Positions 42,100 through 51,125 of a stretch of 64,000 nt of DNA are shown piece by piece (positions within the stretch are counted from its first letter, which is position 1; each line of letters begins with the position of its first letter). The notes beneath the pieces are model-generated. The model worked only from the letters and a program-made list of their open reading frames with translations. It made no database searches and was not told the DNA's origin. The DNA lies in the NCBI GenBank assembly GCA_900540805.1, contig UQHL01000014.1:17088-81087 (forward strand). The letters run 5' to 3'. The position numbers were made by a program, and so were the translations under genes. This DNA is from an uncultured Eubacteriales bacterium. GTDB taxonomy: Bacteria; Bacillota; Clostridia; Christensenellales; Borkfalkiaceae.

Positions 42100-43644
42100 T
42101 CAATGCCGAAAATGGCGCTGCCCGACGAAAATCATTGCTATCCCCGCCTCGTCGCACGCGTCGATAGACAACTGATCGCGGATACTTCCGCCCGGCTGAA
42201 TGATGGCCGTGATGCCCGCCTTGACGCATTCTTCCACACAGTCGGGGAAGGGGAAAAACGCATCGGAGGCCATGACGGATCCCCCGGCTTCCGCACCCGC
42301 ATGCTCGATCGCCTGCCGCGCCGCCCAGATGCGGTTGGTCTGCCCCATGCCGATCCCCGTCGTACGGTCCTCTTTCCCGATGACGATCGCGTTGGATTTT
42401 GTGTATTTCACCACTTTCCAGTTGAACAAAAGCGCTTTCATCTCTGCTTTGGTCGGCGCACGCTTGGTGACTGCCTTCACCTCCTCGTCGTTATAAAGGG
42501 TCTCGTCGTAGTCCTGGACGAGCAGGCCGCCATAGACCTTTTTCATGTCGTAGGCGCTCTTTTCGCGGCGGGCACGGATATCGGGAAGCTCCAGCAGACG
42601 AATGTTCTTTTTCGTTTCAAGTATAGCCAAAGCTTCGGGAGTATATCCCTCCGCAATGACGATTTCGATAAAGATTTTATTGATCTCCGCCGCCGTCTTT
42701 TCATCGACAATCCCGTTGATGGCGAGAATTCCGCCGAACACGGAGACGGGGTCGGATTCATACGCCTTGAGATAGGCTTCGTAAATCGTTTCCCCTATGC
42801 CTACGCCGCAGGGATTGGCGTGCTTGCTCGCCACCACGCAGGGCTCGTCAAATTCCTTCACGAGCTCCAGCGCACCGTTTGCGTCGTTGATATTGTTATA
42901 GGAAAGTTCCTTTCCCCACAGCTGTTTGGCCTTGGAAAGAGAACCCGCGCGGATAAACGCCTCCGTGTAATAGGACGCGCCCTGATGAGGATTTTCGCCG
43001 TAACGCATATCCTGCGCTTTTTCATAGGCAAAGGTAACGCTGTCGGGGAAACGGATATCCAGCTGTTCCGCGAGGTAATTGGAGATCATGCTGTCATACG
43101 CGGCGGTATGCGCAAACACTTTATACTGAAGATATTTCTTCGTTTCGAGAGAGACGCCGCCCGACTCCAGCTCCGCAAGTACCTTTTCGTAATCCTTGGG
43201 ATCGACGACCACCGCCACGTCCTGATAATTTTTTGCCGCCGCACGGATCATGGTGGGCCCGCCGATGTCGATATTCTCCACCGCGTCCGCAAACGAAACG
43301 CCGGGCCGCGAAATCGTCGCCTTGAAGGGATACAGATTGACGACCACGATATCAATCGTATTAATCCCCAGCTTTTCCAGCTGCGACATATGCTCGGAAT
43401 TGGAGCGCATCGCCAAAAGCCCCGCATGCACCGCAGGATGAAGGGTTTTTACTCTGCCGTCGAGACATTCGGGGAAGCCCGTGATATCGCTGATTCCGAT
43501 CACGGAAAGCCCTGCGTCCGTCAGCGCCTTCGCCGTTCCGCCCGTCGAGATGATCTCATATCCGCACGCGCTCAGCCTGCGGCAGAAATCCACTACGCCC
43601 GTCTTGTCCGAAACACTTACCAAAGCTCTTTTCTTCATTGTCAT
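42100..43644 (-). CDS. purH: bifunctional AICAR formyltransferase/IMP cyclohydrolase
   Basis: This 514-residue enzyme does the last two steps of IMP synthesis. The N-terminal MGS-like IMP cyclohydrolase domain has [31 protein letters not shown] and [15 protein letters not shown]. The C-terminal transformylase has [31 protein letters not shown] and SDAFFPFPD. Length is normal. Two ATGs lie two codons apart; 43644 fits the GAGG site better. No purine riboswitch is visible in the short upstream gap. Confidence 0.96.
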   Translation of the reverse strand: MTMKKRALVSVSDKTGVVDFCRRLSACGYEIISTGGTAKALTDAGLSVIGISDITGFPECLDGRVKTLHPAVHAGLLAMRSNSEHMSQLEKLGINTIDIVVVNLYPFKATISRPGVSFADAVENIDIGGPTMIRAAAKNYQDVAVVVDPKDYEKVLAELESGGVSLETKKYLQYKVFAHTAAYDSMISNYLAEQLDIRFPDSVTFAYEKAQDMRYGENPHQGASYYTEAFIRAGSLSKAKQLWGKELSYNNINDANGALELVKEFDEPCVVASKHANPCGVGIGETIYEAYLKAYESDPVSVFGGILAINGIVDEKTAAEINKIFIEIVIAEGYTPEALAILETKKNIRLLELPDIRARREKSAYDMKKVYGGLLVQDYDETLYNDEEVKAVTKRAPTKAEMKALLFNWKVVKYTKSNAIVIGKEDRTTGIGMGQTNRIWAARQAIEHAGAEAGGSVMASDAFFPFPDCVEECVKAGITAIIQPGGSIRDQLSIDACDEAGIAMIFVGQRHFRH

Positions 43645-43695
43645 AATTTATATGTACCTCTTTTATTTTTTGCAAAAACGGAACATACTGAAAGT

Positions 43696-43995
43696 ATGCT
43701 TATCCTCTATTTGTTTTTCATCGCGTATATTCTCGCCGTCAACTTTTATTCCTTTCTCCTAATCAAAGGACTCAAGGACGAATGGACGGATGACCAGCCC
43801 AACAAAAGCTCCGACGGACGGCTTGTCCTCACGGGGTTTCTCGGCGGGGCCATCACCATTTACGTTTGCATGTTTATTTTCAAATATCGTCTGAAAAGCC
43901 TTTTTCTGATGCTTCTAATGCCTCTGCTCGCCGTTTTCAACGTATATCTTTGGGTGATCGCCTTCCGCTCCGGTTTTACCTTTTTCGTCGCGTAA
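43696..43995 (+). CDS. DUF1294-like small membrane protein
   Basis: This 99-residue protein has three or four hydrophobic segments: residues 1-20 ([19 protein letters not shown]), [16 protein letters not shown] and the pair near the C-terminus. The GGAI...MFIFKYR loop resembles the GGxxGxxxGMxxFRHKT block of DUF1294 proteins, in weakened form. The ATG at 43696 is 51 bases from the divergent purH start, with no strong ribosome site. The frame is open far upstream, antisense to purH, but that part is not coding. Function unknown. Confidence 0.65.
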   Translation: MLILYLFFIAYILAVNFYSFLLIKGLKDEWTDDQPNKSSDGRLVLTGFLGGAITIYVCMFIFKYRLKSLFLMLLMPLLAVFNVYLWVIAFRSGFTFFVA

Positions 43996-44002
43996 AGGGA
44001 TT

Positions 44003-44827
44003 TTAACCGCCGAATACTGCGTTTTCGGCCAGCCATTTCGTCACGCCGTCTTCCTCGCAGTAGCCCACGGTCCCCGTCGCCTTTCGTTTCAGCCATTCGT
44101 CCGCGTTCATCACCGCGTATTTTTCGTCGCAGACGTCAAACAGCTCCGAATCGTTGGCAGAGTCTCCGAAGCAGACAAGTTTTTCACAGCAAAGCAATTC
44201 CTTTAGCTTGAGGGCGGCATTTGCTTTCGTCGCGCCCCCGGGCAGTATCTCCAGCCAATACTCCTCGCGGTATGCCTCGGGATAAATGAGGCTGTAAAAG
44301 CCTTCTCTCTCCAATGCGTCATGAATTTTTTTCATTAACGGATAATTTCCGTTACAGGCGAAAAAGTAGGCCTCGCCGCGCATAAGTCCGCTTTCCGTTT
44401 CGACGGGCGCCATGCGTTTATCTCCCGAACGCCGCGCGAGATAGCGGCTTTGGCCTTCCGATTCCCTGCCCCGCACCCAGAGAATTTTATCCTCGCCGCT
44501 TTCGCGGGCATGGACGACGGGCGACACTCCGAAGCTGCTGAGCCTTTCGACGAGCGCCTCTTTATCGTTTTTCCCGAAAGAAACGGAATACAAAGGCTCG
44601 CGGGAAACGGGATCGAGAATCAACGCCCCGTTGTAAATGACGACGGGAAGCGTATGTTTGAGCCCCGCAACGGCGCGTTCGGCCGAGTCGAGCGACCTCG
44701 CCGTTGCGTATGTAAAAAGCAGTCCTCGCCCGATCAAAGCGTTCAAAATGCCGAGACTGTACTCGGAAATACGCTCGTTTCGGGTAATCAAGGTGCCGTC
44801 CAGATCGGATACATAAAGAACTTTCAT
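44003..44827 (-). CDS. HAD-superfamily Cof-type sugar/flavin phosphatase
   Basis: This 274-residue hydrolase begins VSDLDGTLI, the HAD motif I with two catalytic Asp. Motif II is TYATARS, and motif IV is CFGDSANDSELFDVC. The inserted cap domain between them is type C2, as in Cof/YidA proteins, which remove phosphate from many small metabolites. ATG 44827 is preferred, since GAGGTG lies three to five bases upstream. It is convergent with the DUF1294 gene. Substrate unknown. Confidence 0.9.
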   Translation of the reverse strand: MKVLYVSDLDGTLITRNERISEYSLGILNALIGRGLLFTYATARSLDSAERAVAGLKHTLPVVIYNGALILDPVSREPLYSVSFGKNDKEALVERLSSFGVSPVVHARESGEDKILWVRGRESEGQSRYLARRSGDKRMAPVETESGLMRGEAYFFACNGNYPLMKKIHDALEREGFYSLIYPEAYREEYWLEILPGGATKANAALKLKELLCCEKLVCFGDSANDSELFDVCDEKYAVMNADEWLKRKATGTVGYCEEDGVTKWLAENAVFGG

Positions 44828-44898
44828 ATTCACCTCGAAAAGCCTTACTTTTACCTTAATTTATTATAATATAGCAAGCTATAATTTGGCATAAAGCA

Positions 44899-45033
44899 CA
44901 AAAATGCCCTAACGACCTCGAGCTTTTATATTGTCGCTTTTATTATAACATAACTTGCGTTATATTTGAATCAGGGCGCGTAAATGTCCATAAATACTTC
45001 GTGCTTCCGCATTTCTGCCTTTATTATAACATA
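44899..45033. repeat. tandem promoter-like repeat, copy A (two units)
   Basis: Two related units of about 52 bases (44899-44951 and 44981-45033) lie roughly 80 bases apart. The second shares a 28-base identical core with the unit at 58694-58745. On the minus strand the first unit gives TTCAAA, 17 bases, TATAAT, with the ATAAC/GTTAT inverted repeat inside the spacer. The region 44828-45245 has no gene. Confidence 0.7.
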
Positions 45034-45177
45034 CCCGAGCCGTTTTAGAAAATGAATACCGAGTATTCTCTCCCGCAATTTTTTTGAGTTCGTTTTTAAC
45101 ATTTTTTGAGAATTTTGATACAGGTAATTACAGTTAAAATTTTTTACCGAAAAAATAAAAAAAAGCGCGAAAAAGAT

Positions 45178-45206
45178 TTGACAATTTTTCGGATAAGTGC
45201 TATTAT
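45178..45206 (+). promoter_or_regulatory. promoter of the six-tRNA cluster
   Basis: TTGACA, a 17-base spacer and TATTAT, 40 bases before tRNA-Gly. Confidence 0.8.
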
Positions 45207-45245
45207 ATACAAGCGTTGTTGATACGGCACCGAAGTCACACAAAT

Positions 45246-45319
<74 letters not shown>

Positions 45320-45378
45320 CCATTTTTCGAAAGCGGGCGCAAGCAAATCCCGCCGAAGATCGGCGAAGTGTCAAGTAT

Positions 45379-45455
45379 GCGCCTGTAGCTCAGTTGGATA
45401 GAGCAACGGCCTTCTAAGCCGTGTGTCAGGGGTTCGAATCTCTTCAGGCGCACCA
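45379..45455 (+). tRNA. tRNA-Arg (TCT)
   Basis: The 77-base cloverleaf has acceptor GCGCCTG/CAGGCGC, anticodon loop CTTCTAA (TCT), T-loop TTCGAAT and an encoded CCA. Confidence 0.95.
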
Positions 45456-45462
45456 AATAAAT

Positions 45463-45540
45463 GGCGGGTGTAGCTCAGTTGGTTAGAGCGCCAGATTGTG
45501 GCCCTGGAGGTCGTGAGTTCGATTCTCGTCGCCCGCCCCA
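45463..45540 (+). tRNA. tRNA-His (GTG)
   Basis: The 78-base cloverleaf has anticodon loop TTGTGGC (GTG). The extra 5' G faces C73, the identity element for histidine. The anticodon stem ends in an A-C mismatch next to the loop. CCA is encoded. Confidence 0.93.
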
Positions 45541-45550
45541 TTTATTTTAT

Positions 45551-45626
45551 TGGGGTGTCGCCAAGCGGTTAAGGCACCGGATTTTGATTCCGGCATTCGT
45601 AAGTTCAAATCTTGCCACCCCAGCCA
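45551..45626 (+). tRNA. tRNA-Gln (TTG)
   Basis: The 76-base cloverleaf has acceptor TGGGGTG/CACCCCA, anticodon loop TTTTGAT (TTG), discriminator G and an encoded CCA. Confidence 0.95.
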
Positions 45627-45643
45627 TTTTTTAATAATTCAGC

Positions 45644-45719
45644 GGCCCATTAGCTCAGTTGGTAGAGCACTTGATTTTTAATCAAGGTGTCCCGAGTTCG
45701 AGACTCGGATGGACCACCA
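45644..45719 (+). tRNA. tRNA-Lys (TTT) with one acceptor mismatch
   Basis: The 76-base cloverleaf has anticodon loop TTTTTAA (TTT), T-stem CCGAG/CTCGG and an encoded CCA. The acceptor GGCCCAT faces ATGGACC, giving a C3-A70 mismatch where GGTCCAT would pair fully. Confidence 0.9.
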
Positions 45720-45725
45720 TCATAT

Positions 45726-45801
45726 GCACCTTTAGCTCAGTTGGTAGAGCAAATGACTCTTAATCATTGGGCCCAGGGTTCGAGTCCCTGAAGGTGCACC
45801 A
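45726..45801 (+). tRNA. tRNA-Lys (CTT)
   Basis: The 76-base cloverleaf has perfect acceptor GCACCTT/AAGGTGC, anticodon loop CTCTTAA (CTT), discriminator A and an encoded CCA. A truncated integrase lies directly downstream. Confidence 0.95.
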
Positions 45802-45806
45802 TTTTT

Positions 45807-45837
45807 GCCTGTTTTCGTATGAAAACGGGCTTTTTTT
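45807..45837 (+). terminator. terminator of the tRNA cluster
   Basis: GCCTGTTTTC and GAAAACGGGC form a 10-base stem with loop GTAT, followed by seven T. Confidence 0.9.
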
Positions 45838-45878
45838 CGCCCTTTTTCTTACTTTTTATTGGGCCTTGTGACCTTTTT

Positions 45879-45911
45879 AAGTGTCAGTCAAGTGTCAACT
45901 AAGTGTCAAGG
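45879..45911. repeat. three tandem 11-base direct repeats at the integrase 3' end
   Basis: AAGTGTCA recurs at 45879, 45890 and 45901, exactly 11 bases apart (one helical turn). The repeats overlap the integrase stop codon and are candidate recombinase arm-binding sites. Confidence 0.55.
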
Positions 45912-46409
45912 TCACCGGGCCTGCTTTGTTTTTCCGTATCTGCAAACACCGCCCTCACTTTATCTGAAACGCTATCTATATATGCCGTTTGTGTGTCCGT
46001 ATATGTATTTTGCGTCATTTCCAATGATGCGTGTCCCAACAAATACTGTTTGACTTTCGCAGGTATCCCTGCTTCCTCTAACCTTGTCGCATACGTATGA
46101 CGAAGCGTATGCAGTGTCATTTTGATGTCAAGCCCTTTTGCTATCTTTTCCAATGCTTTTTTTGCCGCATTATATGTGCACGGAAATAAATTTTCGGTTT
46201 GTATTTCTTTCAGTTCACGACAAATATCTAAGGGAATTGGTATAATACGATTGCCCGCTTCCGATTTGGGCGTATCTTGTACTATCCTTTTCCCGTTGAT
46301 AAATGCTACGTTCTTATTTATTGTAAGTTTACAATTTTCAAAATCGATATCCGCCTTGGTCAATGCAAGCGCTTCTCCTATCCTGATTCTAAAAGCTTTA
46401 TCGAATTAT
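45899..46409 (-). pseudogene. C-terminal remnant of a tyrosine-recombinase integrase
   Basis: About 170 residues remain of a protein usually near 400. Upstream, the frame reads RIRIGEALALTKADI (the Arg I region) and then meets a stop near 46410, so the arm-binding and core N-terminal domains are gone. The catalytic C-terminus is intact: HTLRHTYATRL (His and Arg II), LLGHASLEMTQNTY (His/Trp position and the nucleophilic Tyr). It lies about 100 bases after tRNA-Lys(CTT), the usual place for an element integrated at a tRNA gene. It is probably non-functional. Confidence 0.8.
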
Positions 46410-47125
46410 CCCCTATTCTTGTAATAGATCTGCTTACCTTATGATAAGCAGGTCTATTTTGAATAGTTTTTCTTTTAATACAAATTCTTGATCGTTGTTT
46501 CTTTATAAGTTACACTTGATCGGACTTTTTACTGTGCTAATTTTAGATGTAGTACGAAACTTGCCGTATATCCTGCCTTTTCTATTGTATAATATTAAAA
46601 AGGAATTTATTTCCAATATCGCCCTTGGAATCTATTATTTTTTGGTTAAAGTATGACTTTTTCAAAAACGACAAAAAGCTCCTGTCTTCGTTCATCTTAT
46701 TAGAAATCCCGTTTATTTTTCTCCTCCTGGTTTCAAAATCGTCCAAGAATTGTATATCCGTCAAAAATACATTCAATGCTTATTATTTCTTTTGTATGCA
46801 ATTCTTAAATATTTTTCTATGCGCGAGCGTAGCGACACTATCAGAAGGAATCTATACAAAAAACTTTTTATAAAAATTCTAATTCTCAACCATGCTTATG
46901 CATAAAAACCAAATATGAAGGAAACTAATCAAAATTGTCAACCGAAAAAATCGTCAAAACATAAAACCATTCACCTTTCTGCGTATAAGCTTTGCATTTA
47001 TTATCGATTACGACAATGACACCGGGCAATTTTCCAATCGTTCCTCAAACTGATTTCTTAAAAAAAGACTTTTTTAGCAAAAAACTGTATTTGTGAAATT
47101 ATACACACTATACTCTATTGTATTT
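46410..47125. other. AT-rich stretch with no convincing gene, probable scar of an integrated element
   Basis: About 700 bases are clearly more AT-rich than the flanks. A hairpin with 11-base arms (AGATCTGCTTA / TAAGCAGGTCT, 46426-46455) lies next to the truncated integrase. Open frames at 46582-46776 (minus) and 46625-46873 (plus) overlap each other and resemble nothing known. No second copy of the tRNA-Lys 3' end was seen. Confidence 0.5.
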
Positions 47126-47704
47126 TTATTCGGGCTTTTTATCAAAATCCAATGTTAAATCATAGTCGCCGAGTTTATTTACCTTAAATCCGTTTTGTTT
47201 GTACTCCTCATAATCAAATGCCTCCAACTCGTCTCTTGCAAGTTTATGAAATTCGTAAAAATTATGCCACCATTCCCAACCACTTCCAAGATCATTGGCA
47301 AGGTAGGCGTCGGCTATGTCGCAAGCCGTTTGCGGCGCCACATAAAACGCACCCATCGCCAAAACATTAACTCCGTTTCCCGTAATGGCTCTCGTTGCAG
47401 CCGGAAGACTTTCCACCACACCCGCATGCACGTGCGGACATTTGCTTGCCGCGATATGTATTTCCATGCCCGTGCCGCAGAATAACAGCGCACGTTCATA
47501 ATTCCCTTCCGATATTTCCGCGCCCACTCTCAAACCTACTCGATGAAACATAAGATCCGTATCGTTAGGGCTGCTGTCCTTTTTTACCCCCAAATCGAGT
47601 ATCTTCCATCCCTTCTTTTCGAGATGTGCCACAACCGCCTCTTTCAACGGAAATCCCGCAAAGTCTGCGCCTACCACCAAATATTTATCTTTTACCGTTT
47701 TCAT
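47126..47704 (-). CDS. RpiB/LacAB-family sugar-phosphate isomerase
   Basis: This 192-residue protein has the RpiB core: LVVGADFAGFPLKEAVVAHL at the N-terminus, the catalytic Cys loop LLFCGTGMEIHIAASK, and HAGVVESLPAATRAI. RpiB enzymes interconvert ribose and ribulose 5-phosphates; LacAB enzymes act on galactose 6-phosphate. A C-terminal extension of about 40 residues (KLARDELEAFDYEEY...) makes it longer than the usual 150. It is the last gene of the polysaccharide locus, so a sugar released there is the probable substrate. GAGGTAAAGATAA precedes the ATG. Confidence 0.82.
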   Translation of the reverse strand: MKTVKDKYLVVGADFAGFPLKEAVVAHLEKKGWKILDLGVKKDSSPNDTDLMFHRVGLRVGAEISEGNYERALLFCGTGMEIHIAASKCPHVHAGVVESLPAATRAITGNGVNVLAMGAFYVAPQTACDIADAYLANDLGSGWEWWHNFYEFHKLARDELEAFDYEEYKQNGFKVNKLGDYDLTLDFDKKPE

Positions 47705-47765
47705 TTATCTTTACCTCCGTTTTATTATCCGAAGCAACGATTTGAAAAGACGCGTAGCGCCTTTT

Positions 47766-48255
47766 TTACGTCTTGTATCGCCTCATTACAGACAACCGCT
47801 TTTTGCGCTTTCGATACACTCTTTTGCCGCCGTATATCCCGCCTTGGACATATACGAATAATAATTGATTTTCGTGTACCTTTTTTATAGCATTACAGAA
47901 CCCTTCCGCATACGCTGCGCCGCATTGATAGCCGCCATACCGCGAACAGGTTTTACCATGTCGGGGAAATCGATTCCGTCGTGGCCGCGAATCCATCCCA
48001 CCTGGCTTTCGTGGCAGTTGAGCATTTTCAGCTTCAACTCGATATAATCAAAATATCCACATATTCCGTGGGAGTGAAATTTACCCCTGACAGCGTATCT
48101 ATGTGATAGATGGGTACCAGCTTCGCCGACTTGTTCTCCTTGCCTTTATAATTGGGCAAAGTGGCCGTAAAACCGGCGTCGAATACCAAACGCGACACCG
48201 CGGTGTGCTTCGGCATATAATCGTCCGGATACGAGCCTATCGCCAATACCCACAT
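47766..48255 (-). pseudogene. PIG-L deacetylase pseudogene, internal deletion plus frameshift
   Basis: The start MWVLAIGSYPDDYMPKHTAV joins residues 1-12 of the intact paralogue at 24563-25267 directly to its residue 111 onward. About 98 codons were lost in frame between the two PDD-coding sites (AHPDD and NPDDYMP). Similarity continues through SRLVFDAGFTATLPNYK and PTEYVDI, then shifts frame near 48050 and resumes as MLNCHESQVGW...GYQCGAAYAEGF. The C-terminus is replaced by unrelated sequence. The product would lack the zinc site. Its place beside a GH20-type gene suggests it once served the same pathway. Confidence 0.85.
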
Positions 48256-48274
48256 TTTTCCCGCCTCTCCCTAT

Positions 48275-50398
48275 TTACAAATTTTTTTCCATTTCTTTTA
48301 TGTGCGACCAATCCAGCCGTTCGTAATAAAAACCCAGTTCGACATCGTATTTTTTGAACTCGCCCTCTTCCTCGATCCACTCGTAATCGCGCATTTTCCA
48401 CCACACGTCCCTGTCCGTTCCGAACAGCGAATCGGAAATACGGGCAATCGCAGGCAAGGGACGGTAATTCCCTTTCAACCGCAAAATAAACCGAATAAGT
48501 TTTGACAAATTTTTCCTCGCGCCTTTCAGTCGATATACGCTACTTTCTTCCAGCCCCAAATTTTCGTGCATCCAGGCCGCGAAACGAATCGGTGGAACAT
48601 ACGCTCCTTTCAGCGTCTCCAAAGTCCGCGCGCAAAGGTCGAGATATTCTCCGAACCTTTCCCCGTCGGTATATTGCACCTTCGCGGCGGCGTCGTAATA
48701 CCCGTAAAACTTATCCATCACGGAAACCGCTCTTAAAATATAACCGTGCGCCACCGCGGCCACCTTCAACGCATAAAAATACCCGTCGTCTTTACAGCTT
48801 TTTTCCGCTTTTTTATACAGCACAGAAATGCGCCGAACGGATTTTTCGTACTCGCCCAGCTTTCCGTCCAAATCGGTAATATTCTTGATATACACCATCA
48901 GAGGATTATCCGTATAAAACACTGATTTGCGGATAGATACGCCCTTTCTGTCGGGCGGAAAAAGGGAAAGCAGTTTTCCGTAAATATCCCCCGCCTCGTG
49001 GAAATAATCGATCAGCGCCGTATCCGTCGTGCCGTAACGCACAAACAGACTGTCTTTTTCAAATTTCTCGCGGCTGCAATTTACGATAAAGCTGTCTTTA
49101 TCCGTGCCGCTCCACAGCATCGCCGCCCCCGCGGCAAAGTTGAAATAAGCCTGCTCCGCATGATATCCCATTCCGTTTATCCAGTCGCATACCAAGCCGC
49201 CCTTCACGCCGTAGTCCAACGCGTCGATAAACAATGCCCGGATATTCAGCTGCTGATCGAAAGAGGGTATGGACGTCATACAGCCGTGTACGGACGCAGC
49301 GGAAATCACGTTGAACTTCTTTTCGCTGAAAAATCGTATGGATTTTTCGCTGCCGCCCGTGTACCACCAATCGTAAACGATCGTACCATGTCTGAGATCG
49401 TCTAACAATTCAAGATTTTTCGGAAGGTATTTTTCCTCGCACTTTTCCCCGTCGTAACGGTTTTCCTCGGAAAGAGAAAGCAGTTTATCCCCCCAAATTC
49501 CCGTAATTACTCCCCTGCTTTGCAGATAATCGCGTATTTTGACGAAATAAGAGAGCAAAACGCCCGTTCTTCCCAGTCTTTCCGCCTCCGCCCTACAATA
49601 TTTGTCCCCGCCGATATGCTCCACTTCGTCCCCGCCGATGTGAATGATTTCCGGCTGAAAAGCATCGATTAAATCGTCCAGTGCCCGGAATACAATCGCA
49701 TTGGCACGGGGATTGTTGGGGCAAAGCGCCCTTGCCGTGGACACCTTCGCGTTCGTTTCCCCGTCCATATTTTCCTTACAGTCGTTGAGATACTGGACGG
49801 CAAGAAAGTCGGACGTATGCCCGAGAACGTTGCATGCAGGTACGATTTTGATATTATAGCCTTTGGCGAACGCGACGATTTCCCGCGCGTCCTCCGGCGT
49901 CATCATCTCTTTGCCGGAAAGAGGAGGAAGGGAGGGAAATGCGTAATCCCATTCAAGATACAGATACAAATAGTTGACGCGCAGTTTCGCCAAATCCACA
50001 ATATGCTTTTTCAGCCATTTTTCGCGGTATTTTACATTGATCTGGGCATAGCAGACCTGCGTCCCGCGGTGGGCGGCCATAGGCTCGTCCTCGATATACA
50101 AGCAGGGCAGGTATGTGCCGAACTGTTTTACCAGCATATCCAAAACAATGGCGCCATATAAAAAACCCGCATAAGCGGAGGCGGATATTTCCACCCCCTT
50201 CCCATAAATTGTCAGCCTGTATCCTTCGGGCGGAAGGGCGGAGTTTTGTAAAAATTTTACTTCGCGATCCCCTTCTTCGGGGATAAAGCTTCCTATTCTG
50301 CCCTTCGGAGTTTTTACATACGGCCTCATTTGTACAAATCCGCCGTCCAGCCGCACTTTCCGCGGAAAGGGCAAAATTTTCAAATCTTGTTCCTTCAT
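48275..50398 (-). CDS. GH20-like beta-N-acetylhexosaminidase
   Basis: This 707-residue protein has an N-terminal alpha/beta domain typical of GH20 enzymes (YRLTIYGKGVEISASAYAG...), then a TIM barrel with IIHIGGDEVEHIGG (near residue 290), which holds the catalytic Asp-Glu pair of the family, and GHTSDFL and WGDKLLS further along. GH20 enzymes use the substrate acetamido group to release GlcNAc or GalNAc from chain ends. No signal peptide is seen, so it acts in the cytoplasm on imported oligosaccharides. ATG 50398 is chosen as the first Met of the conserved part; the frame is open to 50593 but there overlaps the GH63-like remnant. Confidence 0.8.
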   Translation of the reverse strand: MKEQDLKILPFPRKVRLDGGFVQMRPYVKTPKGRIGSFIPEEGDREVKFLQNSALPPEGYRLTIYGKGVEISASAYAGFLYGAIVLDMLVKQFGTYLPCLYIEDEPMAAHRGTQVCYAQINVKYREKWLKKHIVDLAKLRVNYLYLYLEWDYAFPSLPPLSGKEMMTPEDAREIVAFAKGYNIKIVPACNVLGHTSDFLAVQYLNDCKENMDGETNAKVSTARALCPNNPRANAIVFRALDDLIDAFQPEIIHIGGDEVEHIGGDKYCRAEAERLGRTGVLLSYFVKIRDYLQSRGVITGIWGDKLLSLSEENRYDGEKCEEKYLPKNLELLDDLRHGTIVYDWWYTGGSEKSIRFFSEKKFNVISAASVHGCMTSIPSFDQQLNIRALFIDALDYGVKGGLVCDWINGMGYHAEQAYFNFAAGAAMLWSGTDKDSFIVNCSREKFEKDSLFVRYGTTDTALIDYFHEAGDIYGKLLSLFPPDRKGVSIRKSVFYTDNPLMVYIKNITDLDGKLGEYEKSVRRISVLYKKAEKSCKDDGYFYALKVAAVAHGYILRAVSVMDKFYGYYDAAAKVQYTDGERFGEYLDLCARTLETLKGAYVPPIRFAAWMHENLGLEESSVYRLKGARKNLSKLIRFILRLKGNYRPLPAIARISDSLFGTDRDVWWKMRDYEWIEEEGEFKKYDVELGFYYERLDWSHIKEMEKNL

Positions 50399-50417
50399 AC
50401 TGTTTACTGTTCCCCGA

Positions 50418-51122
50418 TTATTCCAAATTTTCCTCGATGGCGACGAGCGCCGGCAACCCGCCCCGGTTATAAAACTTCTCGCTGTTGTTTTTAGGCGCGC
50501 CGAACCCCATGCCCGTGCGGTAGTTATAATTTTTGTGGATGTGTCTGTGCTTCTTCCATTCTTTTTCAAACAGCGCGCGGGACTTCTCCGCAAAATTTTC
50601 GCCGCCTCGTCTCACCCCTGCTTTTTCAACGCCCTATATACGAGGGAATTCATCGGCGGCCAGATGCTTCCGCGCCAGTAATCTTGCTCCACGCACGAGG
50701 GGTGATTTTTCGCCACGGAAAGCAGTATATATTCCCCGCAAAATTCCTTTTCGTCATAAAAATGCCGCAGAATTTTTTCCGCTTGTTCCTCTTTAAGCTC
50801 GGCAAACAACGAATAAAAACAGACGGGAGTGATACAGTTAGAGAATTCGGCCTCCGCCGTGCTTACCTTTGCGGATATCCCCGTAAAATTTACCGTCCGT
50901 TCGGTATATGCACCGTCGTGGCTGCGTATTCCCGGGATGAGAGTCTCCCGCCCGTCGTCGTGTGCTTCCCCGAACGTGGCGTTACGTAAAACGGAAACGT
51001 TGTTTGGAACGGACGCGTAATCCTTAAACCCCAGCCGCAACGCAAATCCGTACGGCAAAGGATATGAGAAAGCACCCCCGCGCTGTCCCAAGACCGAAAG
51101 CCCTTGAACAGCCTTTCATTGA
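50418..51122 (-). pseudogene. C-terminal remnant of a GH63/MGH1-type six-hairpin glycosidase
   Basis: Coding sequence starts abruptly after the DUF3863-like gene with NERLFKGFRSWDS. It shifts frame in a G run near 51080, continues through YPLPYGFALRLGF and QDYWRGSIWPPMNSLVY (the family catalytic-core ending), meets a TGA near 50625, and shifts again to finish as RTGMGFGAPKNNSEKFYN...EENLE. The N-terminal two thirds are missing. At least three disruptions make this a dead gene. The intact parent probably cut alpha-glucosidic or mannosidic linkages. Confidence 0.75.
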
Positions 51123-51125
51123 TTT

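Noticed and set aside
41887..43695. Long plus-strand extension upstream of the DUF1294-like gene.
   Set aside because: It is antisense to the CmpB-like gene and purH. Only the last 99 codons (43696-43995) look like protein.
44899..45033. CRISPR array, because of repeated units about 80 bases apart.
   Set aside because: Only two units per site, the linkers are themselves related between copies, the repeats are imperfect and there are no cas genes in the window.
45178..45245. T-box or riboswitch upstream of the tRNA cluster and in front of purH, asnA and the liv genes.
   Set aside because: No T-box sequence, specifier stem or purine-riboswitch core was found. Leaders of purH and asnA are too short.
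46582..46873. Overlapping small frames on both strands in the AT-rich stretch after the integrase.
   Set aside because: They overlap each other, have weak or no ribosome sites and no recognisable motifs.
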